From Pseudomonadota bacterium (GTDB taxonomy: Bacteria > Pseudomonadota > Alphaproteobacteria > Rhizobiales > Xanthobacteraceae), in contig JAJYAH010000071.1 in assembly GCA_021779635.1 (NCBI GenBank), forward strand, positions 1 through 15,456: DNA of 15,456 nucleotides, given 5' to 3'. How positions within the stretch are numbered: position 1 is the first letter of the stretch; every line of letters begins with the position of its first letter. The position numbers were made by a program, and so were the translations under genes. Positions 1 through 6,907 of the stretch are shown piece after piece. Under the pieces are notes generated by a model, which saw only the letters and a list, made by a program, of their open reading frames with translations, had not been told where the DNA came from and made no database searches.

Positions 1-1512
1 ATGGCGGTATCCGGGCATGCCTCCGAGCAAGCTCCCACCAAACTCGGCCTGCGCCCGGGCCAAACCATCCGCGTCGAAGACGCCATCAAGGGACTGGTGA
101 CCCGCTCCGCCAACGATGCAGCCGTGGTGATCGCGGAAGCCATCGGCGGCGATGAAGACGATTTTGCCAAGCTGATGACCCACAAGGCGCGTGCGCTCGG
201 CATGACCCGCACGGTCTACGTCAATGCCTCCGGGCTGCCCGACGATGACCAGGTGACAACGGCGCGGGATCAATCGATCCTCGGCCGCGCCATCCAGGAT
301 CGTTTCCCGCGTTATTACCGCTATTTCTCGACCGAGACGTTCAACTATCACGGCCAGTCCATCCGCAACCACAATCACCTGCTCGGCAGTGTCGAGGGCG
401 TCGACGGAATCAAGACCGGCTACACCCGCTCATCGGGCTTCAACCTCGTGACCTCGATGCGCCGCGGCAACCGGCACCTGGTCGGCGTGGTGATGGGAGG
501 CCGCAGCGGCAGTTCGCGCGACGCCATCATGCGCAACCTGCTCGCCGAAAATCTGGAGAAGGCCGCGAGCAAGCGTACCGTCGCCGCGATCACCGAACGC
601 AATCCTTCTGACGCCAATGTCGATGTTGCGGAAGCCGAACCGGCATCCCGGCCGACCCAGACGGTTCAGGTCCAGCGTGCGGTTCAGGCCGCGTCCGAAG
701 CGCCCGAGCCGGCCGCGGCGCCGCCGGTGCGTTCGAGCGCACCGGCTTCGCGATCGATTTTGGCGGCTGCAGCGGCGGCTGTACCTCCGCCGCAAGCCAA
801 GCCGGAGCCCGCGCCGTTTACCAACGGGGTGATCCAGGCCCAGTCCATTGCAGCGATCCCCGGCTCATCGGAGCCGATGAAGCCGGTCAAGGTGAAGACC
901 GTCCAGATCAAGGCCGGACAGGTGAAGCTGGCCTCGGCTGGCGCGGCCCAGCCGGCCACGCCCATCACCAGCGCCATACCGGCACGCCCGGATGTGCCGG
1001 AAACATCCAGCGCGATCATGGCCAAGGCCGAATCCAATAAGGCTGAATCTAACAAGGCCGAATCCAGCAAGGTTGACGTCGCCAGGACCGAGATGCCGCC
1101 GCAACCGGCAAACCACGGCACCGGAAACGGCCTGCTCGGCGTGTTGCCGGCATCGAGCGTGCCGCCCTCCTCCGCCCCGCAGGCGATGGCCTATGCCGAC
1201 GCGAACCCTCACGGCCAGCCGCAGGCCGTTCAGCAAAACGGGGCGATCAAGCCGGCGGCAGCCCATACGGGATGGATCATCCAGGTCGGCGCACTGGAAA
1301 GCGAGAGCGAAGCCCGCCAACGGATCGAAGTCGCACGCGACCAGGCCCACGGCCTGCTCAGCAAGGCAGATCCGTTTACCGAGCCGGTCGTCGCCAAAGG
1401 CGATCGGAAGCTGTATCGCGCCCGCTTTGCCGGTCTCGACAGCGATCAGGCCGAGGCCGTGTGCCGGACATTGAAGCGCTCCGACATTTCCTGTTTCACG
1501 GTTCGGAACTGA
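1..1512 (+). CDS. D-alanyl-D-alanine carboxypeptidase (peptidase S11) with C-terminal SPOR domain, 5'-partial
   Basis: A periplasmic penicillin-binding-type carboxypeptidase that removes the terminal D-Ala from peptidoglycan stem peptides. Seen: the second and third active-site motifs of the S11 family, Ser-Ala-Asn at visible residues 36-38 and Lys-Thr-Gly at 138-140, at normal spacing. The first motif (SxxK) and signal peptide are absent because the gene begins left of the window; the ATG at base 1 is only an internal Met. Residues about 185-420 are a Pro/Ala/Ser-rich linker with three tandem NKAES-type pentapeptides (about 342-356). Residues about 424-502 form a SPOR domain opening with GWIIQVG; SPOR domains bind denuded septal glycan, so septal targeting is inferred. 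The S11-linker-SPOR architecture is common in alphaproteobacteria (DacF/DacA-like). It faces the J-domain gene convergently across 323 bases. Confidence 0.93.
   Translation: MAVSGHASEQAPTKLGLRPGQTIRVEDAIKGLVTRSANDAAVVIAEAIGGDEDDFAKLMTHKARALGMTRTVYVNASGLPDDDQVTTARDQSILGRAIQDRFPRYYRYFSTETFNYHGQSIRNHNHLLGSVEGVDGIKTGYTRSSGFNLVTSMRRGNRHLVGVVMGGRSGSSRDAIMRNLLAENLEKAASKRTVAAITERNPSDANVDVAEAEPASRPTQTVQVQRAVQAASEAPEPAAAPPVRSSAPASRSILAAAAAAVPPPQAKPEPAPFTNGVIQAQSIAAIPGSSEPMKPVKVKTVQIKAGQVKLASAGAAQPATPITSAIPARPDVPETSSAIMAKAESNKAESNKAESSKVDVARTEMPPQPANHGTGNGLLGVLPASSVPPSSAPQAMAYADANPHGQPQAVQQNGAIKPAAAHTGWIIQVGALESESEARQRIEVARDQAHGLLSKADPFTEPVVAKGDRKLYRARFAGLDSDQAEAVCRTLKRSDISCFTVRN
1024..1068 (+). repeat. 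Three tandem 15-bp repeats encoding a Lys-Ala-Glu-Ser-Asn/Ser pentapeptide
   Basis: Three in-frame copies of a 15-base unit lie at 1024-1038, 1039-1053 and 1054-1068. They differ mainly at third codon positions, so the peptide is better preserved than the DNA. They lengthen the charged linker before the SPOR domain of the carboxypeptidase. Unit number may vary between strains by slippage (inference). Confidence 0.85.
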
Positions 1513-1525
1513 TCAGACCGTTTTT
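1499..1525 (+). terminator. Possible weak intrinsic terminator overlapping the carboxypeptidase stop codon
   Basis: A 5-bp stem (1499-1503 with 1516-1520, one G-U pair) is followed directly by five T residues (1521-1525). The stem uses the last codons and the TGA of the carboxypeptidase gene. The stem is short and the loop long, so this is only a candidate. Confidence 0.3.
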
Positions 1526-1535
1526 GCGGCAGCCT

Positions 1536-1556
1536 GTCCCGCATTTCATGCGGGGC
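1536..1556. repeat. 9-bp inverted repeat, candidate 3' stem-loop
   Basis: Bases 1536-1544 pair with 1548-1556 (one G-U pair) around a 3-base TTC loop. It begins 24 bases after the stop of the carboxypeptidase gene. There is no T tract on either strand, so it is more likely an mRNA 3'-end stabiliser or bidirectional barrier than a classical terminator. It may instead belong to a dispersed palindromic repeat family. Confidence 0.55.
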
Positions 1557-1605
1557 GGATGCGGTTCGCCCAGAGAAAGCCCCCCAAAGGTAGCGAATTA
1601 GCGCG

Positions 1606-1630
1606 TCCGTTCCGATTCAATCGGGACGGA
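1606..1630. repeat. 11-bp inverted repeat resembling a dispersed Bradyrhizobium-type palindrome
   Basis: Arms 1606-1616 and 1620-1630 pair over 11 bases with one G-U pair around a TCA loop. From memory, palindromes with a TTCCGATTCAATCGGAAC-like core are scattered between genes in Bradyrhizobium and relatives; assignment to that family is inferred, while the stem itself is seen directly. Confidence 0.6.
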
Positions 1631-1835
1631 AACGACGCATGACACCACAGCAATCGTGAGAGCGAGCCCGGCGAACGACGAATTTGCCTCCTGCAAACCT
1701 CTCGTCAAGATTTCGAGGCTAAATTACTTGGCGAAAGATCGACCACGCCGGACAACGGCGGGCGGCAACGGGGCGTCGAGCGGAGCAAAAGCAGAAGCAA
1801 CTCGCAGATAGTGGCGTTTGGTAGCGTTGCCGGAG

Positions 1836-2567
1836 TTAGCTGTTATGCGTGCGAAGCAAAGTATCCTTGGCCTCGTTTACACGGGCAGCGAGGTACGTCG
1901 ACCCCCCTTGGTCGGGATGCAGTTTCTTCATGAGCGCGCGGTGCGCCCGACCGATTTCGTCACGCCCCGCCCCCGGCTGCAGGCCAAGGATCTGATAGGC
2001 CTCCTCGTCCGTCATTTTGCCGCTCGTCGCCGCGCGGCTCTGCCTCCCTGCCGGATTTCCCTGCGCGTGCTGACGCCAGGCGGGAAACCTGCGGTCCAGA
2101 TAGCTTTCAAGTAGCGCCACGCTTTCAGCGTCGAAGCCGGCCATCATCGCCGTCAATTGCGCCAGGTCGAATTCGTCGAGCAGATGACCGGCATTCGGCC
2201 CGGCTACGACCTGGCCGCTGAGTTCGCCGCTGTCGTGATCGAGCCGCATGTCGAGAAACCGCGAGCGCACCTGCGACGTTTGTCCCGGCGAGCGTCGGGC
2301 GCCGGAGCCCCCGAACATGCCGCTGATATTGCCGAACCCCGATGCCCCGAAGGGTGACCAGCCCAGCAGTCCTGCGCCGAAGATGCCGAGCGGAACCGCC
2401 ACCGCAAGCTCACCCTTGATACCGGTAAAGGCAGCGACCGCGAGCGCCAGAATGCCGCCGCCGATCTTGATCGCGCGCGCAAGCACGACCGGATTGGCCG
2501 CCCGAAACATCTGCAGCAACGAGTAAAGAAGAATAACGGCGACGACGCCGGCAATCAGGGTAGGCAT
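1836..2567 (-). CDS. Membrane-anchored J-domain (DnaJ/TIM14-like) protein
   Basis: A 243-residue predicted inner-membrane co-chaperone. Seen: hydrophobic segments at about residues 3-20 and 35-70; a glycine-rich stretch at 71-95; a conserved-looking middle segment (about 104-164); and a C-terminal J domain (about 186-240) with the obligatory His-Pro-Asp at 217-219 in KKLHPDQGG. J domains stimulate the ATPase of a DnaK/Hsp70 partner. A membrane helix followed by a terminal J domain resembles mitochondrial Pam18/Tim14 and its alphaproteobacterial relatives. No zinc-finger or substrate-binding domain of full DnaJ is present. It lies 63 bases downstream of the VWA gene on the same strand, probably co-transcribed. 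The ATG at 2565-2567 lacks a strong Shine-Dalgarno sequence. Client and partner are unknown. Confidence 0.88.
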   Translation of the reverse strand: MPTLIAGVVAVILLYSLLQMFRAANPVVLARAIKIGGGILALAVAAFTGIKGELAVAVPLGIFGAGLLGWSPFGASGFGNISGMFGGSGARRSPGQTSQVRSRFLDMRLDHDSGELSGQVVAGPNAGHLLDEFDLAQLTAMMAGFDAESVALLESYLDRRFPAWRQHAQGNPAGRQSRAATSGKMTDEEAYQILGLQPGAGRDEIGRAHRALMKKLHPDQGGSTYLAARVNEAKDTLLRTHNS

Positions 2568-2630
2568 GAATTCAATATAGCGCGGCCGGCAGCAAAAAGC
2601 ATGCGGGCGCTCCGACAGATCAAGGCGCGA

Positions 2631-3413
2631 TCATTTCATCTGCCCGAGCAGTTTGGCCGCACCGCTTCCGGTCTTCGACAACCGCAGCAGTGCCTCACGT
2701 CCGCCGGCGGCATAGGCCGCCGCGGCGCGCAGCAGCTCGCGCAGTTGCGCCGCAGCCCCCGGATCGAACCTGCACCATGCACCACCCGTCAGACGCGCGA
2801 TCTCACGGAACGCCTGCTCGGCGACGCCATCATGCCCCTCCTGGAACATGAACACCGGCACCTTGAGCAGGCCGAGTTCGCCGGCCTTGCTGCAGAGGTC
2901 GTCGACCTTTTCCTCCATGGCATCGCCGACGAAAACCACCGCGCGCACCGCGGAAGCGGCGGCCTCCCGCCGCGCTTCCGATAACACCTTGCCGATCTGC
3001 GTATTGCCGCCCCGGCAATCGATCTTGGCCATCAATTTTGCCAGTTGCGCCGTGTCGGAGATCCATCCGCTGGCGCGGCACTCGTTGAGACCGCGATAAT
3101 AGACCAGGCGGATATCGAGACTGCCGAGTGCCGCCGCCTCGCGAAACATGTCAGCCTGCAGCGCGCAGGCCATGTCCCACGTCGGCTGGCGGCTCATGGT
3201 CGCGTCGAGCGCGAAAATCAGCCGGCCCCTTGCGCCTGCAGCGTGGGGCGACATCGCGCGTGCCTTGGCGACGAAGGCGGCGATATCTTCAGACGCCGAA
3301 GGGCTCGCCTCGGGCAACGAACCGGATTGCCCGGACGGATCTTTGCCGGCTTCGGCCTTTCGCGCCGATGACACGTCGCCCGAGGATTTCGGTTTGGTCG
3401 GCTCACCGGACAT
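2631..3413 (-). CDS. VWA (von Willebrand factor A) domain protein
   Basis: A 260-residue protein with a low-complexity charged N-terminus (about 1-55) and a VWA fold (about 62-225). Seen MIDAS-type residues: Asp70-x-Thr72-x-Ser74 (a DxTxS variant of DxSxS), Thr138 in GGNT, and Asp154 in a hydrophobic-GD context. These would bind a divalent metal and mediate protein-protein contact. There is no signal peptide or membrane segment, so it is probably cytoplasmic. It precedes the membrane J-domain gene by 63 bases on the same strand, suggesting a shared transcript and perhaps joint function in protein assembly (inference). It is not in the usual MoxR-ATPase/VWA arrangement, as no AAA gene is adjacent. 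The specific role is unknown. Confidence 0.85.
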   Translation of the reverse strand: MSGEPTKPKSSGDVSSARKAEAGKDPSGQSGSLPEASPSASEDIAAFVAKARAMSPHAAGARGRLIFALDATMSRQPTWDMACALQADMFREAAALGSLDIRLVYYRGLNECRASGWISDTAQLAKLMAKIDCRGGNTQIGKVLSEARREAAASAVRAVVFVGDAMEEKVDDLCSKAGELGLLKVPVFMFQEGHDGVAEQAFREIARLTGGAWCRFDPGAAAQLRELLRAAAAYAAGGREALLRLSKTGSGAAKLLGQMK

Positions 3414-3541
3414 AGGCGCTCGCTATTGCTGCGAGCCTTATGTGGCGCGGGATGAGGCAGTGGTCAATACGCGATGGATACGCCGATCCTCGTCATGCGC
3501 GAGTGAACCCGAGATGCTGATTGAAAGGGCGATGCAGGTCG

Positions 3542-4399
3542 TCAGTTCTTGACCGGCGAATAGAGCGCCACCGGTCCCGGATCAGTCAAGGCAGGCGGTG
3601 TTTTGGTCGCAACCGGCTTGAGCGAGCTGCTGTCGTCATCGAGGAATTTGTCGAGCATGCCCTCGATCGTCAGCTTGACCTGCTCGGGACCGCGATCGCT
3701 CATATCGGTGTGCTGATAACCGGTTTGCACAACCGTAATCCCGGCCTTCTCGCAATCCTCGTCATCGGGAACGACACCGGGATCAGGTTTGAACACCGGA
3801 TCCTTCGACCGGAATGAAAGAATCTTGAATCGGCCGTCGGTCATGAACGGCACGCGCAGATTGTCGAGCGTCACCACCTTCTTGATATGGTCCGGATACA
3901 TCTTGGCGAAGTACATCGAAATGTCGCCGCCATTGGAGTGTCCGACCATGGTCAGATGTTCATAATCGGCGTTCGGCACCACTTTCTTCATTTCATCGAC
4001 GGCAAAGCGGATATTGGCAACGCCGCGGTGGTACTGCGGCAACCGGCCGACATAGAGTTCGCCGACCTTGGTTACCAAGGGCGCGTCGGTCGGCAGGTCA
4101 TGCTGGATGCTGACCGCAAGGTAGCCACGGGCGGCAAAAACGTTAGCCAGGAACGAGTATTCGGTAAATTTGACGGTGTTGCCGTGATTGAGGATCGCCA
4201 CCGGCAGCGTGATCATGCCGGCGCTCGCCTGCATTTCCTTGTCGCGCCTCACGGCGATGTCCACGGCGACCGGACGGTTGTCGCGGGTCGTATCGTAGAA
4301 CGTCATGGTTTCGTGTCGTATCGCCCATTTGCTCGCGGTTAAATAGGCGACCGCCACCAGCACACAAAGCGAAAGCAGAACGGCAATTCCACGTTTCAT
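3542..4399 (-). CDS. Alpha/beta-hydrolase fold protein, membrane-anchored or exported
   Basis: A 285-residue protein with a Lys/Arg start and hydrophobic helix at residues 5-22 (signal anchor or signal peptide), so the body probably sits in the periplasm. Seen: the nucleophile elbow Gly-His-Ser-Asn-Gly-Gly with Ser155; likely triad partners Asp200 and His230 at family-typical distances; and an oxyanion-region HGN motif near 72-74. The last 40 residues are Pro/Ser-rich. It probably hydrolyses an ester, amide or similar bond; the substrate is unknown. The start at 4397-4399 is supported by AGAGGG at 4405-4410, 5 bases upstream. The gene is apparently monocistronic, 128 bases from the upstream end of the VWA gene, with a long 5' region containing operator-like repeats. 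Confidence 0.87.
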   Translation of the reverse strand: MKRGIAVLLSLCVLVAVAYLTASKWAIRHETMTFYDTTRDNRPVAVDIAVRRDKEMQASAGMITLPVAILNHGNTVKFTEYSFLANVFAARGYLAVSIQHDLPTDAPLVTKVGELYVGRLPQYHRGVANIRFAVDEMKKVVPNADYEHLTMVGHSNGGDISMYFAKMYPDHIKKVVTLDNLRVPFMTDGRFKILSFRSKDPVFKPDPGVVPDDEDCEKAGITVVQTGYQHTDMSDRGPEQVKLTIEGMLDKFLDDDSSSLKPVATKTPPALTDPGPVALYSPVKN

Positions 4400-4416
4400 G
4401 TTCGCCCTCTGCGCGC

Positions 4417-4432
4417 TGATCTCACCAGATCA
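4417..4432. promoter_or_regulatory. 6-bp inverted repeat just upstream of the hydrolase start
   Basis: TGATCT at 4417-4422 and AGATCA at 4427-4432 are separated by CACC. The site sits 17 bases before the hydrolase ATG, next to its Shine-Dalgarno sequence. It could be a repressor site or a leader hairpin affecting translation. It is short, so chance is possible. Confidence 0.3.
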
Positions 4433-4535
4433 GATCCGACGTTTGGGGCTCCACGATCCCTTACTTGTTCGCGGCCAATATACGTGACGACAAGGTGACA
4501 GGAAGGCTAAATATTGTGAATCGACCGCCTGATCG

Positions 4536-4572
4536 TTGTGCGGTGCACCCACTTATTGTGCAGGTGCACAAT
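4536..4572. promoter_or_regulatory. Two tandem operator-like TTGTGC(A)GGTGCAC boxes
   Basis: Box A is 4536-4548 and box B is 4556-4569. They are identical except for one extra A in box B, and their starts are 20 bases apart, about two helical turns. Box B lies inside an 18-base palindrome (4555-4572) with 8-bp arms around GG. The TTGTG half recurs at 4514 and 4596. This pattern suits cooperative binding of a dimeric regulator. The regulated gene is most likely the hydrolase (ATG 4399). The regulator is unknown. Confidence 0.5.
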
Positions 4573-4643
4573 CAAATTTCGGGGGCCGGTTTCAATTGTG
4601 GAACGCTGCAAATGAACGGCGAGTTCAGGTCTTGGGTAAAGAC

Positions 4644-4659
4644 CCGGTAAAAACACCGG
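4644..4659. terminator. Small stem-loop downstream of mipZ
   Basis: CCGGT at 4644-4648 pairs with ACCGG at 4655-4659 around a six-base A-rich loop. A second 5-bp stem (4629-4633 with 4639-4643) follows on the minus strand. Neither has a clear T tract. These are weak candidates for the end of the mipZ transcript. Confidence 0.25.
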
Positions 4660-4755
4660 CCCACTGCGGTTAGTTCCGCCGGGACATCGATCCACGTTCA
4701 GAACAGTCTCGCTTCCGCGGCGTGGCCGCCCGGACTGAGGCCGAAATCTGTCGAC

Positions 4756-4774
4756 TTGCAGCTTAAGCTGGCAA
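4756..4774 (-). terminator. Palindromic stem-loop immediately after mipZ
   Basis: CAGCTTAAGCTG (4759-4770) is a perfect 12-base palindrome. Flanking TTGC and GCAA extend the pairing with one bulge, giving a 7-bp stem and TTAA loop four bases after the mipZ stop (4779-4781). There is no T tract downstream on the minus strand, so it may protect the mRNA 3' end rather than terminate. Confidence 0.35.
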
Positions 4775-4778
4775 AGCC

Positions 4779-5702
4779 TCAGGCGCCGATGATGTCGTGG
4801 AGCTCGAGCGGCTTGTCGACCTGGTTGAACCACTCGGCCCGGTTGGCTGCGCGGCGGCGGCCGCGTTCATCGAGCGGCAGTTTCAACTGACGCAGCAGGC
4901 TGGTCACCTCCTCGCGCGCCGTCAGATGGCCCATGCTCGGCCGGGTGCCGAGCGTCGCCTCATCGAGGTTATCGAGCGCGGTGAGCCCGCGCGGAAAAAA
5001 TTCACGATAGACCACGCGTTCAGCGAAGCCATCGATCGCGCGGAAGCCGAGCCGCAACGACAAATCGTTCAGGCTGTCGGCGACCAGCTGCTTGTTGCGC
5101 GATCCCAGTATCGATAACCGGTTGCGGACCACGATCCAATCGCTGCTGACACCGTCGAGCTGACGGCGCTTGCGTCTCGTATCCCGCACCATCTCCGCAT
5201 AGTGGCTCTCGCCGATGACGGAATAGGTCGCAGGGTCGACGGTGCCCAGCACGTCGAAGTCGAGGAAGCTATCGTTGATCGGCGTCACCAGCGTGTCGGC
5301 CATCGAATGCGCCAGACGCATCAGATAGCTGTCGGACCCCGGGGTATCGATCACGATGAAATCGAACGTCCGCTCGACCGCGCTCACCGCATCCATGAAT
5401 TGCTGAAATTCGACAGCTTCATTGTCGGCGATCTGCATGGTATCGCCAAGCTTGATGCAGCAATGCACGGGGACCTCGAGGTCGAGGCCGGTGCGGCGCG
5501 CCCAGGCGCGCCGGTTGTCGATGTAACGGGTGAAGCTCTGCTGCCGGCAATCGAGATCGATGGTGGCGACGCGCTGGCCGGCTTTCATCAAGGCAACGGC
5601 GATATGCAAGGCGGTGGTGGACTTGCCCGAACCGCCCTTCTCATTGCCCAGCACAACGACATGAGCCGAGCCCGATTGCCCCTGACTAGCCTGCACCAGC
5701 AT
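4779..5702 (-). CDS. mipZ: Division-plane positioning ATPase MipZ
   Basis: A 307-residue ParA/MinD-superfamily ATPase. In Caulobacter, MipZ forms a gradient from the ParB-bound poles and inhibits FtsZ assembly, restricting the ring to mid-cell. Seen: a deviant Walker A motif KGGSGKST at residues 22-29 with the signature Lys22 and P-loop Lys27; DLD at 49-51; switch II DTPG at 119-122; and MipZ-type stretches NDSFLDFDVLGTVDP, RNRLS and YREFFPRGLT. These match the MipZ family rather than ParA or Soj. Length is close to family size with about 30 extra residues. The start at 5700-5702 has a strong Shine-Dalgarno sequence, AGGGG at 5710-5714, spaced 7 bases. It is divergent from panC. No parB or parS is visible in the window, as expected for this chromosomally separate gene. 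Confidence 0.95.
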   Translation of the reverse strand: MLVQASQGQSGSAHVVVLGNEKGGSGKSTTALHIAVALMKAGQRVATIDLDCRQQSFTRYIDNRRAWARRTGLDLEVPVHCCIKLGDTMQIADNEAVEFQQFMDAVSAVERTFDFIVIDTPGSDSYLMRLAHSMADTLVTPINDSFLDFDVLGTVDPATYSVIGESHYAEMVRDTRRKRRQLDGVSSDWIVVRNRLSILGSRNKQLVADSLNDLSLRLGFRAIDGFAERVVYREFFPRGLTALDNLDEATLGTRPSMGHLTAREEVTSLLRQLKLPLDERGRRRAANRAEWFNQVDKPLELHDIIGA

Positions 5703-5709
5703 TCTTCGA

Positions 5710-5714
5710 CCCCT
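5710..5714 (-). promoter_or_regulatory. Ribosome binding site of mipZ
   Basis: AGGGG on the minus strand, 7 bases before the ATG at 5700-5702, fixes the mipZ start. Confidence 0.7.
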
Positions 5715-5981
5715 GTGGATATCTTCAAATTACCCGCGACCGCGGTCAAGCGAAATGCGCGAAAACGGCTTCAAACCATTGATCGTCTGCCTTAATCATG
5801 AATCGCATGCGCGGCTCGGCGGCGTCTATGATTGACCCCACATGCGGCGGTGTTCATCAAGATCGATTCAGCCCTTTTCTGGCGGCGGCCCGGCTTGGCG
5901 ACGGAGCGCCGGCCTTGATAGGGTGACGTCCCCGCCCCACGTCAGCGCGGTTGCCTGCCTGACCTCACAGATCGAGCCCTG

Positions 5982-6833
5982 ATGTCGCGAAGCCCCATGA
6001 TCGTCCGCACGGTACCTGCGTTGCGTCGCGCCCTTGACGGCCTTCGCGTGAGAAAAGCCACCATTGCGCTGGTGCCAACCATGGGAGCACTCCATGACGG
6101 CCATGTGTCGCTGGTTCGGCTGGCGAAACGTCGCGCCGCAAAGGTGATCGTCTCCATCTTTGTCAATCCTGCCCAATTCGCGCCGACCGAGGATTTCAGC
6201 TCGTACCCGCGCACCTGGAAGGCCGACGTCGCCAAACTGACCGCCGAGAAGGTCGACTTGATCTGGAATCCAGACGTCAAAACCATGTATCCGGACGGCT
6301 TTGCCACCCGGATTCTGACCGAAGGGCCCGCGATGGCAGGGCTGGAGGATCGCTTCCGTCCGCATTTCTTTGGTGGCGTCACCACCGTGGTCGGCAAGCT
6401 GTTCACGCAGTGCCGGCCGGATTTTGCAATGTTCGGTGAAAAGGATTTCCAGCAATTGCGGGTCGTGACCCGGATGGCGAGGGATCTCGATCTCGGCGTC
6501 AAGGTGACAGGCTCGCGCACCGTGCGCGAAGCGGACGGCCTCGCGATGTCATCACGAAATGTCTATTTGTCGCCTGAGGAACGGCGCGTAGCCCCGACGC
6601 TCTACAAGGCCATGAAGGAAAGCGCGGACCGTTTGCGGGCCGGCGACGACCCCCATGCCGCCATGGGCGCTGGCGCCGAGTTGATCGCAGCGGCTGGCTT
6701 CACACTGGATTATTTCGAGGTGCGCCATGCCGAAACGCTGGCGCCGATCACGTCGGTGAAGGACGGACCGATGCGAATTCTGGTGGCGGCCAAAATCGGA
6801 AAGACGCGGTTGATCGACAACATCGGGGTTTAG
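5982..6833 (+). CDS. panC: Pantothenate synthetase (pantoate--beta-alanine ligase)
   Basis: A cytoplasmic ATP-dependent ligase joining D-pantoate and beta-alanine to give pantothenate, the precursor of coenzyme A (EC 6.3.2.1). Seen across 283 residues: the nucleotidyl-transferase HIGH-type motif in [10 protein letters not shown] (32-41), FVNPAQF (60-66), [15 protein letters not shown] (126-140), GEKDFQQ (152-158) and the MSSRN loop (189-193). Length is normal for the family. The ATG at 5982 gives five residues before a second Met at residue 6 (5997), which is an alternative start; neither has a strong Shine-Dalgarno sequence. panB is not adjacent, so the pathway genes are dispersed here. It is divergent from mipZ across 279 bases and is followed by a minus-strand DUF1489 gene. 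Confidence 0.97.
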   Translation: MSRSPMIVRTVPALRRALDGLRVRKATIALVPTMGALHDGHVSLVRLAKRRAAKVIVSIFVNPAQFAPTEDFSSYPRTWKADVAKLTAEKVDLIWNPDVKTMYPDGFATRILTEGPAMAGLEDRFRPHFFGGVTTVVGKLFTQCRPDFAMFGEKDFQQLRVVTRMARDLDLGVKVTGSRTVREADGLAMSSRNVYLSPEERRVAPTLYKAMKESADRLRAGDDPHAAMGAGAELIAAAGFTLDYFEVRHAETLAPITSVKDGPMRILVAAKIGKTRLIDNIGV

Positions 6834-6868
6834 GCGATCTGGCCGTGAGAGCTGTTTCGGTGTCGTTG

Positions 6869-6895
6869 GCGCGAAGAAAACGCGTCAGAACAAGA
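6869..6895. repeat. Fragment resembling a dispersed intergenic repeat of Bradyrhizobium relatives
   Basis: Read on the minus strand this stretch carries TTCTGACGCGTTTTCTTCGC, which resembles an intergenic element with a GACGCGTTTTCTTCACGCG core that I recall as frequent in Bradyrhizobium, Rhodopseudomonas and Nitrobacter. It lies in the 74-base gap between the convergent panC and DUF1489 genes and could also serve as a 3'-end structure. Family assignment is from memory only. Confidence 0.4.
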
Positions 6896-6907
6896 CCAGC
6901 CGAGGGT

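Larger units (their letters stand above)
1513..1835. other. Convergent intergenic region without a credible gene
   Basis: This 323-base gap lies between the 3' ends of the carboxypeptidase gene and the J-domain gene. It holds two clear inverted repeats (1536-1556 and 1606-1630, listed separately) and a minor 5-bp stem at 1746-1760. No ORF with protein-like composition, no tRNA cloverleaf and no promoter is visible. Confidence 0.7.
4400..4778. promoter_or_regulatory. Long upstream region of the hydrolase gene and 3' region of mipZ
   Basis: This 379-base gap has no convincing gene. Moving away from the hydrolase start it holds a Shine-Dalgarno sequence (4405-4410), a 6-bp inverted repeat (4417-4432), an AT-rich -10-like TATATT on the minus strand near 4478, two tandem TGC/GCA boxes (4536-4572), two small stem-loops (4629-4643 and 4644-4659), and a palindrome next to the mipZ stop (4756-4774). 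A 61-codon plus-strand ORF (4465-4650) has no recognisable features and is not called. Confidence 0.5.

Noticed and set aside
617..1474. Long open frames overlapping the carboxypeptidase on both strands (617-832, 992-1474 and 684-1350)
   Set aside because: They are rich in Arg and Pro or mirror the repeat linker, have no motifs, and lie wholly inside a gene with clear catalytic motifs; typical shadows in high-GC DNA.
4465..4650. 61-codon plus-strand ORF in the hydrolase upstream region
   Set aside because: No ribosome site, no recognisable motif, and it overlaps the operator-like repeats; likely chance.
5721..5749. TTGACC (5744-5749) with GAAGAT (5721-5726) on the minus strand, 17-base spacing, as a mipZ promoter
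   Set aside because: The predicted transcript would start inside the Shine-Dalgarno sequence, and the -10 match is only three of six.
5800..5869. Two GANTC methylation sites (5800-5804 and 5865-5869) in the mipZ-panC gap as a CcrM switch
   Set aside because: Two sites in 279 bases are close to chance expectation and nothing else supports it.
5200..6520. Open frames antisense to mipZ (5202-5795) and panC (5868-6520)
   Set aside because: They mirror strongly identified genes and have no protein-like features of their own.
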